A stretch of 64,000 bases of DNA from Mobiluncus sp034180645 (GCF_034180645.1 NZ_JAXFNY010000011.1:77232-141231), one strand, 5' to 3'; shown: positions 54,444-63,800, numbered from the stretch's first letter. Notes: a model not told the origin generated them from the sequence alone. Numbers and translations: made by a program.

Positions 54444-55697
54444 CTACTTGTAGAGCGGATCGCGAGCAATCGGGCAGCTCATGCAGCGAGAACCACCGCG
54501 GCCACGGCCGAGTTCGGCGCCGTCAATCTCGAGCACCTCGATACCAGCATTGCGCAGGTTCTTGTTGGTCTCAATGTTGGAGCGGTAGCCCATCACGACG
54601 CCCGGAGCAATAGCCAGAGTGTTGTTCGCGTCGTTCCACTGTTCGCGTTCGACGTTGAAGTAGTCGCCGCCGGTGGGGCAGACATGGAACTTCACGCCCA
54701 GCGCCTCGTTCAAGGTGTCGACCAGCTTCGTACCATCGCGGCGAATATCAATGCCGCTGGACTTGGACTCATCAGGACGCAGCGAGAAGGTCCAGGTGTT
54801 GTCGATGTAAGGCATGTAAGCGTTCACGACATCTTCGGAGCAGAACGTAAAGATGGTGTCCAGGTGCATTGCTGCACGAGTCCGCGGAATACGCGCCACG
54901 ATGACGCGTTCAGCAGCCTTCTTGGCGAACAATTCCTTGGCCAGCTCCGTAGTGGCGTTCAGCGAGGTACGCTCGCCCATGCCGACCAGCAGCACGCCGT
55001 CCTTCAGAGGCATCACGTCGCCACCTTCGATGAAGGTGTTGGGGTGCCACTTCTTGTCGGGATCAGCGCCGAACCAGATGTTGAAGTCCTCGTTAGCGAA
55101 ACGCGGGTGGTACTGGTAAATCGCGTGGGTCAGGAGGGTCTCCTGACGGCGGGCCTGCCAGTACATCGGGTTCAGGGACACACCATTGAACACCCAAGCG
55201 GAGTTGTCACGAGTGAACTGGGTATTGGGTAGCGGATTGAAAATCCAGTCGTGAAGGTTGTAACCGTCAGGGGTCACAGCCTTCTTGTACACGCCACCGA
55301 CTTCATCGGGAATCTCGTCGAGGTTGATACCGCCGATGAGGTAACGAGCCAGTTCCTTGGAGTCCATTTCCGTGAAGTAATCACGGAAGTCCTTGGCGAC
55401 GATGGGGTTGACCATGTCGTCGGCAACGCGGCGATCCAGGATAAACTTGCGAGCCTCCTTGTTATCCAAGATTTCACCCAGCATGACCTGCATATCGAGT
55501 ACTTCGATGTCGCGGGCCTTCATCTGAGCCACGAAGTCATCGTGGTGCTTCTGAGCTTCTTCAACCCACAAGACATCATCGAATAGCAGGTCTGAGCAGT
55601 TTTCAGGAGTCAGTCGCTTATGAGCCAAATCAGGTCTGCAAACCATTACAGTACGCAGAACCCCTGCCTCAGAGTAAACGCCAACTTTGTTGTTCAT
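54444..55697 (-). CDS. arcA: Arginine deiminase
   Basis: This 417-residue enzyme hydrolyses arginine to citrulline and ammonia. The catalytic regions are visible: EGGDVMPL, MHLDTIFTFC with the His and Asp, and the C-terminal GGSRCMSCPIARDP with the nucleophilic Cys. GGAAGG lies 8 nt before the ATG. It is the second gene of the arcDABC set, with terminators on both sides. Confidence 0.97.
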   Translation of the reverse strand: MNNKVGVYSEAGVLRTVMVCRPDLAHKRLTPENCSDLLFDDVLWVEEAQKHHDDFVAQMKARDIEVLDMQVMLGEILDNKEARKFILDRRVADDMVNPIVAKDFRDYFTEMDSKELARYLIGGINLDEIPDEVGGVYKKAVTPDGYNLHDWIFNPLPNTQFTRDNSAWVFNGVSLNPMYWQARRQETLLTHAIYQYHPRFANEDFNIWFGADPDKKWHPNTFIEGGDVMPLKDGVLLVGMGERTSLNATTELAKELFAKKAAERVIVARIPRTRAAMHLDTIFTFCSEDVVNAYMPYIDNTWTFSLRPDESKSSGIDIRRDGTKLVDTLNEALGVKFHVCPTGGDYFNVEREQWNDANNTLAIAPGVVMGYRSNIETNKNLRNAGIEVLEIDGAELGRGRGGSRCMSCPIARDPLYK

Positions 55698-55853
55698 ATT
55701 GATTCCTTCCTAACGTAATCGTTATTTTGGTACGCACGCTGTTCACCATAGGCATGAGGACTTCATAGTCATCAATACAAGTGTACGAACCAAGCCAAAA
55801 GAACCCCTTTGATCCTCAGGCTTTGTGAATATGAAGTTATTATTCGTGAGGTA

Positions 55854-55909
55854 TTCTTTGGCGATGGCTCGGGTCAACCAGGTGGTTTTGCCAAACCACC
55901 GCCAAAGAA
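55854..55909 (-). terminator. Hairpin between arcD and arcA
   Basis: An outer 10-bp stem, ttctttggcg/cgccaaagaa (55854-55863 with 55900-55909), encloses a second stem, gtggttt/aaaccac. It lies just after the arcD stop. It could be a terminator or an mRNA-stabilising structure. Confidence 0.65.
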
Positions 55910-55936
55910 CACGCAAGATTCAATTATCTGTGGTCT

Positions 55937-57460
55937 TTACAGACCGTTCCAGAACATAGCGCTGATGAAGTCACCCTTGAATACGATGACCCAGATAATC
56001 AGCAGAATCGTGAAAGCTACGGACACACCCAGGAAAATCTTGTCCTTACCCTGGAAAGCCGGCTGGTCAGGATATTGTTCCTTACGCCCCTTGTAATACA
56101 GCGGAGAGCCAATCAACCATAGCAAACCGTTGAGGAACAGCAGCCCGATGCCGCCGGCCCACAGCAACCACACTGTGTAGATAGTCGCGATGATGCCAAC
56201 GCACATCCGGTAGCCTTTAGACGACTTCACGCCTTCCGCTTCGTTGTTTCCCTTCTTGGTCTGAATGATTTGGTAGACGGCGGAAATGACGTAGCACGGA
56301 ATAATCAGCGAAGCCGCGATGGTAATCAAGTCGGTGTAGCTCGAGGCAAAGCCCAAAACCATGATGATGTAGACGATGGAAGACACAATGTTTGTCACCC
56401 ACAGAGAAACTGTCGGGGAACCCTTCCGATTCGTCTTGCCAAAGGCCGCCATGATGTTGTGGTCAGCTGCCGGCACGAACAGAATCTCGGAAGCCAGCAT
56501 GACCCAGGTCAGCATAGCGCCAGCCACGGAAATCAGCACCGCAATGTTGATGAATCCAGCGCCCCAGGGGCCGACCGCAGCCGCCATCGCACCACCCATG
56601 GACGGATCGGCCAGGCCAGCCAACTCGGGCTGCGCCATCAAGCCATAGGACAGGACGTTGACGAATACCAGCAAAGCCAGCACGGTAAGGAAAGCGATAA
56701 CCGTAGCCTTAGCCACATCGCTGGACTTCTTGGCACGAGTGGAGTACACCGATGCACCTTCGATACCGATGAACACCCAGACCGTAACCAGCATCATGTG
56801 GGAGACCTGAGCCATGACCGGGCCGAGCCCGGCTTCTTCGCCTTCGGGACCAACCTGCACCACGTTGCCCCAGAAGTCAGCCGTAAAGAAACCGACCTTG
56901 AAAGCCACAGCAGCACAGATGATAAAGACAACAATCGGAATGATCTTAACCGCAGTAACAATCGTGTTCACAAACGCAGCGGTACGAATACCGGCCAAAA
57001 TCAAGAAGTGGATTAACCACAGGCAGACCAAACCGAAAATCAACCCCGCGATAGAAACGGAATCTCCTTGCATCAAGCCGGAGAATACCGCGAATCCGCC
57101 TAGAGCTGACGTGAAAAAGGCAATGTAAGAGAGGTTGCCGGCCCAAGCCGATAACCAGTATGACCAGGCTGACATAAAGCCGCCGAAGTTGCCCAGACCT
57201 TCCCGCGCGTAGCCATAAACGCCACCGGTGATGTCTGGACGAGTCGTTGCCAAAGATTGGAACACGAAAGCCAGCATCAGCATGCCGATGCCGGTAATCA
57301 ACCAACCTATTAACAGCGGCCCCGGTGCCGCGTTGCCAGCCATCTGGCTCGGTATCCCGAAGATACCAGCACCAACCATGGAACCTATACCAAAAGCAAT
57401 CAACGGGAATAGGGGAAGCTTAACTTCCTCTGTTTCCGCAACAGCATTGTCGTTGCTCAT
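55937..57460 (-). CDS. arcD: Arginine/ornithine antiporter (APC family)
   Basis: This 507-residue carrier has 12-13 transmembrane helices. The N-terminal GIGSMVGAGIFGIPSQMA is the substrate-backbone-binding motif of APC amino-acid exchangers. The YGYAREGLGNFGGFMSAWSYWLSAWAGN region matches ArcD. It would exchange arginine in for ornithine out, as the deiminase pathway needs. GAAGGG precedes the ATG. It is the first gene of the arc cluster. Confidence 0.95.
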   Translation of the reverse strand: MSNDNAVAETEEVKLPLFPLIAFGIGSMVGAGIFGIPSQMAGNAAPGPLLIGWLITGIGMLMLAFVFQSLATTRPDITGGVYGYAREGLGNFGGFMSAWSYWLSAWAGNLSYIAFFTSALGGFAVFSGLMQGDSVSIAGLIFGLVCLWLIHFLILAGIRTAAFVNTIVTAVKIIPIVVFIICAAVAFKVGFFTADFWGNVVQVGPEGEEAGLGPVMAQVSHMMLVTVWVFIGIEGASVYSTRAKKSSDVAKATVIAFLTVLALLVFVNVLSYGLMAQPELAGLADPSMGGAMAAAVGPWGAGFINIAVLISVAGAMLTWVMLASEILFVPAADHNIMAAFGKTNRKGSPTVSLWVTNIVSSIVYIIMVLGFASSYTDLITIAASLIIPCYVISAVYQIIQTKKGNNEAEGVKSSKGYRMCVGIIATIYTVWLLWAGGIGLLFLNGLLWLIGSPLYYKGRKEQYPDQPAFQGKDKIFLGVSVAFTILLIIWVIVFKGDFISAMFWNGL

Positions 57461-57926
57461 TCTTTACCCTTCTATATGGAGTGAAGTGTGCGGTCTCGAA
57501 AACAGCGCTCTCGGGGTATGCGCCCCATCGCCACTGCCCTAAAAACATCTGTTGTTTTTCGCACTAATTCATTGTATTACCAGTTCACACGTAAATCGAG
57601 AGAGTTTGGAATTTTAATAATTATACGTTTGCGTTTCTATGTCCCCCCTACGCTTTAGATTTCGTCAATGTATATATTTCCATGGTATATTGAGCAATTT
57701 CCGACACGTAAGCTACTCTGGGAGGGCTTGGCAAGCGCCGAGCTCGGGCTGCACAAGGCGGGTGGGTTTTTGTTCACTTCGTCAGACTTTAAGGGGTACT
57801 TGAGTCTGTGCCTGGCGAATTTTACCACGGGTTGCACAGTCGTAACTGACATTGACATACACGAACAGACTGAAAAATCAGGAAACAGAAAAACTACGCC
57901 GCGCCGAAAGGGTGGAAATCAGTAAC
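57461..57926 (-). promoter_or_regulatory. Upstream region of arcD
   Basis: I see no credible gene in this 466-nt stretch. The small open frames on both strands lack start signals. On the minus strand a TACAAT -10 candidate lies about 100 nt before arcD. The AT-rich GGAATTTTAATAAT at 57608-57621 weakly resembles an ArgR box (TGAAT-N4-ATTCA). With argR 1.8 kb upstream, ArgR control of arc is plausible but unproven. Confidence 0.35.
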
Positions 57927-58002
57927 TGGCGCGCCCGAAGGGACTCGAACCCCCAACCTTCTGATCCGTAGTCAGATGCTCTATCCATTGAGCTACGAGC
58001 GC
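57927..58002 (-). tRNA. tRNA-Arg (anticodon ACG)
   Basis: On the minus strand the sequence begins GCGCTCGTAGCTCAATGGAT and folds as a cloverleaf. The 7-bp acceptor stem is GCGCTCG/CGGGCGC. The anticodon stem TCTGA/TCAGA holds loop CTACGGA, so the anticodon is ACG, decoding CGN. The T-arm is GGGGTTCGAGTCCC. The 3' CCA is encoded (57927-57929). Confidence 0.97.
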
Positions 58003-58037
58003 TTCGTGAACCAGTTTAATACAAGCCTTTCTTGATA

Positions 58038-59177
58038 TCAAAATCCTAAAATGGATAGCCACAAATCCACGGCGACTTCCAGGTTACTGTCCAGGAAGTC
58101 ATAGGCGGAGGTATGCAAGGGTGGCCAATCTTGCCCATTGCCGATATAGACCATCGCCCCGCTGGCGAGTTTCAAGTAGTGTCCGAAGTCTTCCGAGGCT
58201 CGGTAGGGCTTTTCCAGGTACACCACCGGCAGCCCCGCACGCTGCGCGGCGGCGGCAACCAGGTCTATTGCCGCGTCATCGTTGCAAGTCTCAGGAAAAA
58301 CGTCGCAGTCAGTTATGGACAGCAGCAGGGAGGTCTGTTTCGCCAGGCGGGACGCCTCGTCACAGATTAGGCTCTTTAGCTTGGCTAGGTCGGATTCATT
58401 TTCGGCACGCAAGGTCAGATTCAGCTCCCCATGGGAAGCCGAAATACCAAAGTCTTTACGACCGACTTCGATGCTCACCACCGTGGCCAACACGAAACCC
58501 TGGAAACTGGAATGCCGATTATCGAGTCTCGCCACGCCCGCCAAATCCATAACGTAGAGAACCAGCTGGGCAATCGTTTCGCTGGGATTCACCCCCGCTT
58601 CCGGGTTGCTGGCGTGCGTAGTGATACCTTTAAACTCCAGGCTCAGCCCTTGCGAGGCACACTGCGACACACCCCGTTTCAGAGCCACGCAGCCGCGGGG
58701 TATCCCGCTCCAGTTGTGGAAAGCGTAAATCTGGTCGATTGCTTCCCGCTCAATGAGCCGCGAACTGGGGAAACCTCCAGCCCCGGTTTCTTCGGCCGGC
58801 TGAAAGATGAGATAAACGTCAGAGGGCACGTCGCGCCCTTCCAGCTCCAAAGCCAGTCCCGCCAGAGCCGAACTGTGCCCATCATGACCGCACTTGTGCG
58901 ACACCCCAGGATTCTGCGAGGCGTAAGGCAAATCCAAATCTTCTGGAATGGGCAGTGCATCGTAATCTGCGCGGAAACCGATGGAGGGCTGAGCGGGATC
59001 CGTTCCCGGAACCTTGACCCAAAACCAACTGCCTTCGTCATGAATGACAAAAGAGGTATTTTCGGCTAAAAAGCCCATCAACCTGCGCTTAGTTTCAACT
59101 TCCTGTCCGGAGATTTCGGGGTGAGCATGCAGCTCGTGGCGCAGCTCTGTCACCAGTTTCAAGTTGCTTTTCTGCAT
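58038..59177 (-). CDS. M20-family amidohydrolase
   Basis: This 379-residue metal-dependent amidohydrolase belongs to the M20D (aminoacylase/hippurate hydrolase) group. Metal ligands are in HKCGHDGHSSALAG, FQPAEETGAGG, the HNW segment and HTSAYDFLD. The dimerisation domain lies in between. I chose ATG 59177. GTG 59207 is the alternative, and neither has a strong ribosome-binding site. Beside argR and the arc genes it may release an arginine-related amino acid from an N-acyl or peptide form, which is inference. Confidence 0.88.
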   Translation of the reverse strand: MQKSNLKLVTELRHELHAHPEISGQEVETKRRLMGFLAENTSFVIHDEGSWFWVKVPGTDPAQPSIGFRADYDALPIPEDLDLPYASQNPGVSHKCGHDGHSSALAGLALELEGRDVPSDVYLIFQPAEETGAGGFPSSRLIEREAIDQIYAFHNWSGIPRGCVALKRGVSQCASQGLSLEFKGITTHASNPEAGVNPSETIAQLVLYVMDLAGVARLDNRHSSFQGFVLATVVSIEVGRKDFGISASHGELNLTLRAENESDLAKLKSLICDEASRLAKQTSLLLSITDCDVFPETCNDDAAIDLVAAAAQRAGLPVVYLEKPYRASEDFGHYLKLASGAMVYIGNGQDWPPLHTSAYDFLDSNLEVAVDLWLSILGF

Positions 59178-59285
59178 CGTTCTAAGGATCCTCTTGTCCG
59201 CTAACACGCTCAGTCGCAGTATTAATTGGCGAGCCTCACTGCTAGTTTAGTCAGGATAAGCTGCGATGTTGCGGTTCCGGGAAAG

Positions 59286-59789
59286 TTATTCCAATCCTGA
59301 GATAGAGAGCAGGAGTTCGTGAAGCGCTTGGGCTGATTCTTCGTCACGACAAATAATCAGCAGGGTGTTGTCCCCCGCTATCGTGCCCAGGACTCCATCA
59401 AGGTTTTCTTTGTCGATGATGGACGCCAGAGGGGCGGCCGCCGCCGGGTGGGTGCGCAAAATGACTTGATTGCAAACACAGGTTGATTTCGGCAAAAACT
59501 GTTTCACCCAATAGTCCAAACTGCCGTTTAGCGGTTTCGCGCCCTCCGCCGCGCCCTCGGTGGGAACCAGGGAATAATGCAGATTGCCGTCACGGTCACG
59601 AATCTTTGTGGCTGATAGTTCTTCCAAATCTCGTGAGAGGGTGGCTTGCGTCACATTGAAGCCCAGGACGTTGAGGTGATTCTGTAAAGCCCGTTGAGAG
59701 CGGATGACATTTTCTTGCAGCAGCCGGGCTATTACGGCGTGACGGGTTGCCTTTGCAGGCACGACTCGGGACGGAGCGTCATCTGTCAT
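59286..59789 (-). CDS. argR: Arginine repressor ArgR
   Basis: This 167-residue protein has an N-terminal winged helix (RHAVIARLLQENVIRSQRAL, with TQATLSRDLEEL as recognition helix). The C-terminal arginine-binding, hexamer-forming domain has the GTIAGDNTLLIICR motif. ATG 59789 is preceded at some distance by GGAGG. A TTG at 59807 is the alternative. No arg biosynthesis genes are near, so its nearest targets are the arc genes, where it may act as an arginine-dependent activator. Confidence 0.94.
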   Translation of the reverse strand: MTDDAPSRVVPAKATRHAVIARLLQENVIRSQRALQNHLNVLGFNVTQATLSRDLEELSATKIRDRDGNLHYSLVPTEGAAEGAKPLNGSLDYWVKQFLPKSTCVCNQVILRTHPAAAAPLASIIDKENLDGVLGTIAGDNTLLIICRDEESAQALHELLLSISGLE

Positions 59790-59944
59790 TAGCAAATCAA
59801 CCTCCAACTAATCATCGGAACTCGCGTATTCTAACCTCTAACCTACACCGAGTTCACGGGGTAATCCAGGGGATTAATCAAACAGGATTTGCCAGCCGTA
59901 TCCCTCTCCTAACTATGATTTTTCCTAAAAAACACTCAGATTAA

Positions 59945-61039
59945 TCAATGCGCTTTAAAGTAATCAAACAGTCGTGATTCTTTCACATTGGTGAAACCAA
60001 CCGCGATGCCCAGGACGAAACCGGCACTGCCAGCGAGAAAGACGCGCCCTCCGGCACCAAAACTGATGATGGCGTCCACGGTGCTGACAAAGTTTGTGCA
60101 ATACCAATCAATGGGTAGCCACACTATGCAGGAAAAACCGAGCAATAATGCGCTTTCGGTGAGCGTCATCAGCAAGAGGGTTCGCCGATCCACCCCACAG
60201 TGCAAGTTTGACGACAAAACCAGGCGACGCGAGAACACCCAGGAAAAACCGATGACGAAACCGGCGATGAAAGCCCCCACCATAGCTATCTGTACCGCAT
60301 TGGTCCACTGCGAATCCGCGCTGAAATACTTTCCCCTACTGGTGTTAAGCTGCAGGGGCGCCGAAACTTTCTCCTCTAAGGAACTGTCCGGCTCCGCGTT
60401 GAGAGAAAACAGCAACAAACTCACATCTTGCTGACGTGCCGGCCAAGCCTCAATGTGACACTGGCTAAATGCTGCTTGGCTCACGGCAGGTGAAATTACC
60501 GCATAGTCTAGTTCTCGGTTGTTAACCTGATCAGGATAGGTAAAGATTCCCGCGACTCGAATCGCTGGTCCGTTAAGTAACTGGGCAGTGTCTCCAATCT
60601 CAACGCCGATGTCCTGAGCCAGAGTGCTGCTCATCCAGACTCCGGAAATATCACGAAACACCGCGGAGGGAGTGCCGAGTTTCAGCACTGTCCAAAAATT
60701 TGGGGAGGCTTCAAATGACTTGACGGTGCGGGAGGGCATAGACGCAAAAGCAATGTCTGGCATTGCTCGTAAAGCACCAGAAGCACGGATAGAGCCTAAA
60801 CCGCGAAGCCTCTCACAACGTTTCGGATCGATTCGGTCCTCGGCACGCAACACATACGTCGAAGCACCAGCTTGGCGAAATTCCTGTCCTTCGCGAGCCA
60901 CCCAAGAACCGTAGATGCTGATTGATACGGCCCCGAGCCCCACTGTAGCCAGTATGACAACGGCTGCTAGCAACGCCCGGCCAGCGCCGGTTGTAACGTT
61001 TAGGAACGCTTCGCGGATAATCTGAACTGGTCGCATCAT
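59945..61039 (-). CDS. FtsX/MacB-like ABC transporter permease
   Basis: This 364-residue protein has one transmembrane helix near the N-terminus (residues about 22-44). A roughly 200-residue extracytoplasmic domain follows, then three closing helices, which is the FtsX/MacB topology. The extracellular part has WMSSTLAQDIGVEIGD, typical of the MacB periplasmic domain. Its start overlaps the ATPase stop (ATGATG). With the ATPase and the HlyD-like adaptor it forms a tripartite exporter. Confidence 0.85.
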   Translation of the reverse strand: MMRPVQIIREAFLNVTTGAGRALLAAVVILATVGLGAVSISIYGSWVAREGQEFRQAGASTYVLRAEDRIDPKRCERLRGLGSIRASGALRAMPDIAFASMPSRTVKSFEASPNFWTVLKLGTPSAVFRDISGVWMSSTLAQDIGVEIGDTAQLLNGPAIRVAGIFTYPDQVNNRELDYAVISPAVSQAAFSQCHIEAWPARQQDVSLLLFSLNAEPDSSLEEKVSAPLQLNTSRGKYFSADSQWTNAVQIAMVGAFIAGFVIGFSWVFSRRLVLSSNLHCGVDRRTLLLMTLTESALLLGFSCIVWLPIDWYCTNFVSTVDAIISFGAGGRVFLAGSAGFVLGIAVGFTNVKESRLFDYFKAH

Positions 61040-61641
61040 TCGGCGTAGTCCTTGAGGTTAATCTGACGCTGACAGGTGGCGGCAGTATCCGGGTCGTGAG
61101 TAGCGACCACGACTACGGTATTTTTTGAAGCAAGTTCGCTCAGCACTTCGTTAACCGTAGCGGCAGTGTGTGTATCGAGTTGCGCCGTCGGCTCGTCTAC
61201 CAGCAAAAGCGCTGGTTTCGTTGCGAAAGCGCGAGCCAGCATCAACCGGGTCGCTTGACCTCCAGATAGAGTCTGGTAAGGATAATTAGCCTGTTCGGTT
61301 AGGTTGAAACGAGACAGTAGCTGACGCGACTCGGCTTCGGCATTTCGCCGAGTTTCGCCCCGAGCCAAGAATGGCAGGACTACGTGGTCAAGGACGCTGC
61401 GCTTGGCTGACCCCAGTGGGTTTTGAAAAACCCACGATATTTTGCCTCCGCCTTCGCGTTGGACGCGACCGTGGGAGGGCGCTACCCAACCAACCAGGAT
61501 AGAGAGCAAAGTCGATTTACCACATCCAGACGACCCGGTGATGGCGACCATTTCCCCAGGTTCGATAGTGAAACTGAGATTTTCAAACAGGTTTGGGTTA
61601 TCGCCAAAATGGTGTGCCAGTTCCTCAACGATCAGGCGCAT
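61036..61641 (-). CDS. ABC transporter ATP-binding protein (MacB/LolD type)
   Basis: This 201-residue compact ATPase has Walker A GSSGCGKSTLL, Q-loop SWVFQNPLGSAKRSVLDHV, signature LSGGQATRLMLARAF, Walker B ALLLVDEPTAQLD and H-loop VVATHDPDTA. The set matches the LolD/MacB class that powers FtsX-like permeases. It overlaps the adaptor gene by 10 nt and the permease gene by 4 nt. Confidence 0.93.
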   Translation of the reverse strand: MRLIVEELAHHFGDNPNLFENLSFTIEPGEMVAITGSSGCGKSTLLSILVGWVAPSHGRVQREGGGKISWVFQNPLGSAKRSVLDHVVLPFLARGETRRNAEAESRQLLSRFNLTEQANYPYQTLSGGQATRLMLARAFATKPALLLVDEPTAQLDTHTAATVNEVLSELASKNTVVVVATHDPDTAATCQRQINLKDYAE

Positions 61642-62669
61642 GGTGGCGCGTCCTTTCCGGGTTTGACTCGCACCGATTTGGGCAGTGTGGCTTCGTTTTT
61701 TGCGGTTACGGTGGTTTTGCCAAATTCAGAATCGATGATTTGCACGGCGAAAGCTTTTTTACCCGACACCACGCAAGCCTGTTGTCCTTTAATGTTGTAC
61801 AACGCTGAGGGAGGAACAATTATGGCGCTCAAGGGTGTTTTCAATTGGGTTTGCACGTTGAGGGGACGTTCATCCGGGTTTTGTGACCACACCAGATAAT
61901 TCGTGGTAGCACTAAAGGCAGTGAGGAACGCGGCGTCCGTGATACTGCCGTCTGCGGGGATATCCACCTCTACGTCCCCGGCAATCGCTACTCGGGCGTC
62001 CCCTGGTTCAACTTTCACTTGTAGTTGTGCCAGCACATCGTTGATAGTGGCGACAGAAGTATCTGGATTGAGCGTGGTTCCCAGCTGAGCCGTGCATGTC
62101 TTAATGCCGACTTCCGTTCCAGGTAGCCAAATCACCCGGTTTAGTGCCAGCGTGTCGAGTTGTTTGACGCCTGCGGTCTGCCAGAGTTTCTTTACTGCAG
62201 CAGTGGTATTGCCTTGCCACGTCCCGGTAACTGCGGCGTGGTACCCCAAACGAGCTAACTCAGTTTGCAGTGCACGGACATCCGAGCCTTTCATTCCCGG
62301 TTCTAAGTCGCGCCACAGGGGGACTTCGGTGTGCAGAGCCAAAATGGGAGACTCATCGATGGACAGGAAACTGGTGCCCGATTTAATGACGGCACCAGGC
62401 GAACAGGCATACCCAGTCAGTATTCCGGATGCCTGGGTGTGCAAGTCCCCGCTCGCAGATAGAGTGGGTTGAGCCCCCAGTCTGTTGGGCGACAGAAATT
62501 GTGTAGCGGGAGTGTCTAGCTCCTTGGCGGTATCGTTTTCTTGGGTTATTCCTGGGGTTTTTATGGGAGAAATTAAAAAGCCTGCAAAAGCGCCCACTGA
62601 TAAAGCCACGACAGCAACAATCAGTAAAAGTCTCCACGAGGTACTTCCGGTCGTTTCACGTTTTTTCAA
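61632..62669 (-). CDS. HlyD/MacA-like exporter adaptor with peptidoglycan-binding domain
   Basis: This 345-residue protein has an N-terminal membrane anchor (residues 14-33) and then an extracytoplasmic part. A biotinyl-lipoyl-like stretch (LHTQASGILTGYACSPGAVIK) is interrupted by a peptidoglycan-binding type 1 domain at residues 124-167 (MKGSDVRALQTELARLGY). A beta-barrel C-terminal region follows. Actinobacterial adaptors of this build link an FtsX-type exporter to the wall. It is the first gene of the three and is divergent from a secreted-protein gene 106 nt away. Confidence 0.85.
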   Translation of the reverse strand: MKKRETTGSTSWRLLLIVAVVALSVGAFAGFLISPIKTPGITQENDTAKELDTPATQFLSPNRLGAQPTLSASGDLHTQASGILTGYACSPGAVIKSGTSFLSIDESPILALHTEVPLWRDLEPGMKGSDVRALQTELARLGYHAAVTGTWQGNTTAAVKKLWQTAGVKQLDTLALNRVIWLPGTEVGIKTCTAQLGTTLNPDTSVATINDVLAQLQVKVEPGDARVAIAGDVEVDIPADGSITDAAFLTAFSATTNYLVWSQNPDERPLNVQTQLKTPLSAIIVPPSALYNIKGQQACVVSGKKAFAVQIIDSEFGKTTVTAKNEATLPKSVRVKPGKDAPPCA

Positions 62670-62774
62670 CTCGGTGCCTCTCTGCAGACGAAAAATGGCA
62701 GTTTAAAACAAATTTACAGCATAGCAAACTTATAGTAAACTCACAACAAAGATAACTTCAACGAGGAGGCTACT

Positions 62775-63101
62775 ATGTCTTTATCACCCGTTCTTGCTCT
62801 GTCGTCAGCATTCGCTCTCAGCCTAGGTGCACTGGTTGCACCCGGATACGGATCTGAAACTCCCCCCGAGATAACCCCGCTGGCATCATGCACCTATGGT
62901 CAAGAAGTTGGATTTATGTCCGTAACGGTTTTCAACGTACATTGCAAATCTGGCACTGTTCATCCTTGGATTGGATACTACTTGAACGACCAAAATCCAC
63001 ATCTGTATAAAAAACACGGTCCATCTGTGTCAACAGGTGAGTCCATGGTCGCAAGACCATCCGGTACAGTGTTCGGAGGTGGCGGGGTCATTGAGTCCTA
63101 A
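62775..63101 (+). CDS. Small secreted protein, possible bacteriocin-like peptide
   Basis: This 108-residue precursor has a signal peptide (hydrophobic to about residue 25). The mature part of about 80 residues has two Cys (ASCTYG and NVHCKSG) and is rich in Gly, Ser, His, Tyr and Pro. AGGAGG lies 6 nt before the ATG. No family is recognised with certainty. Size, composition and the adjacent exporter and lipoprotein recall lactococcin-972-like loci, but the family's sequence pattern is not clear. A wall-associated signal is an alternative. Confidence 0.7.
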   Translation: MSLSPVLALSSAFALSLGALVAPGYGSETPPEITPLASCTYGQEVGFMSVTVFNVHCKSGTVHPWIGYYLNDQNPHLYKKHGPSVSTGESMVARPSGTVFGGGGVIES

Positions 63102-63119
63102 ACTGAACAGTTTCTGACC

Positions 63120-63800
63120 ATGGTTTCACACACTAGTTTCGTCTCATGCTCAGCGGTATTGCTGGGGGTGGGGTTGCTCACCGGTTGCTCTGGCACGGCT
63201 AACAGTGCATATGTGGAAGATTTCCAACACGCCCAGGAAGCGAATTCGAGCGACTATGTGCGCACGGTATTCCAAAACGCTATTAAAACCGGGGAGATTG
63301 CTTACTCAGATTACAAAGACTCCCGGCAAAAGTTCCAGTCCTGCCTGGAAGAATCAGGAATCGCTGTTAATGTGACCGCGGATGATTGGGGACTGGGTTT
63401 AATCGAGATTGCCTCCGGTGCTGGTGACGAGACAGTCCTTGCTGAGTGCCAGAGCCAGTTTGATGGAATAGGCAATGACTCCATTTCAGTTCTGTACCAA
63501 AGGCAAGTATCGAATCCTGATAACGAAAATATGGACGAGCTCATTGCCCAATGCCTGGTGCGAAAAGGTATGGCTCCTGCGGGTTTTGATGCTCAAGATT
63601 ACCGGGAGTTTATTGAATCTAACTCCGCTAAATGCGCTGATGGAATCTGTACATTACAAGATGGCACTACCTACCCAGCCAACGAGGCTCCCCCCTCAGG
63701 TAGGACTGGTAATTACATCCTGCCGGGTGGAGCCCACTTTGATACCCCAGAAGGCAGTCAATGTCGCTTCGCACCCCTGGCTGATGTGCAAGATGAATAG
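63120..63800 (+). CDS. Hypothetical lipoprotein next to the secreted-protein gene
   Basis: This 226-residue protein has a lipoprotein signal, with LLTGC placing the lipidated Cys near residue 23. The mature domain has several paired Cys (QSCLEES, AECQSQF, AQCLVRK, KCADGIC) that may form disulfides. It begins 19 nt after the small secreted protein, so the two are co-transcribed. In bacteriocin-type loci such a lipoprotein could give immunity or act as a receptor. No family is recognised. Confidence 0.78.
   Translation: MVSHTSFVSCSAVLLGVGLLTGCSGTANSAYVEDFQHAQEANSSDYVRTVFQNAIKTGEIAYSDYKDSRQKFQSCLEESGIAVNVTADDWGLGLIEIASGAGDETVLAECQSQFDGIGNDSISVLYQRQVSNPDNENMDELIAQCLVRKGMAPAGFDAQDYREFIESNSAKCADGICTLQDGTTYPANEAPPSGRTGNYILPGGAHFDTPEGSQCRFAPLADVQDE

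Noticed and set aside
55827..55845. Palindrome GAATA-N9-TATTC upstream of arcA as an ArgR box
   Set aside because: The half-sites are too far apart for the standard 18-bp ArgR box, and it is close to the arcD terminator. Kept only as a possible coincidence.
57668..57925. Plus-strand open frame of 85 codons before the tRNA-Arg
   Set aside because: It has no ribosome-binding site or recognisable sequence, and an equally long frame runs on the other strand.
62775..63101. Firm assignment as lactococcin 972
   Set aside because: Gene context fits, but I could not see the family's Gly/Trp/His pattern clearly enough to name it.
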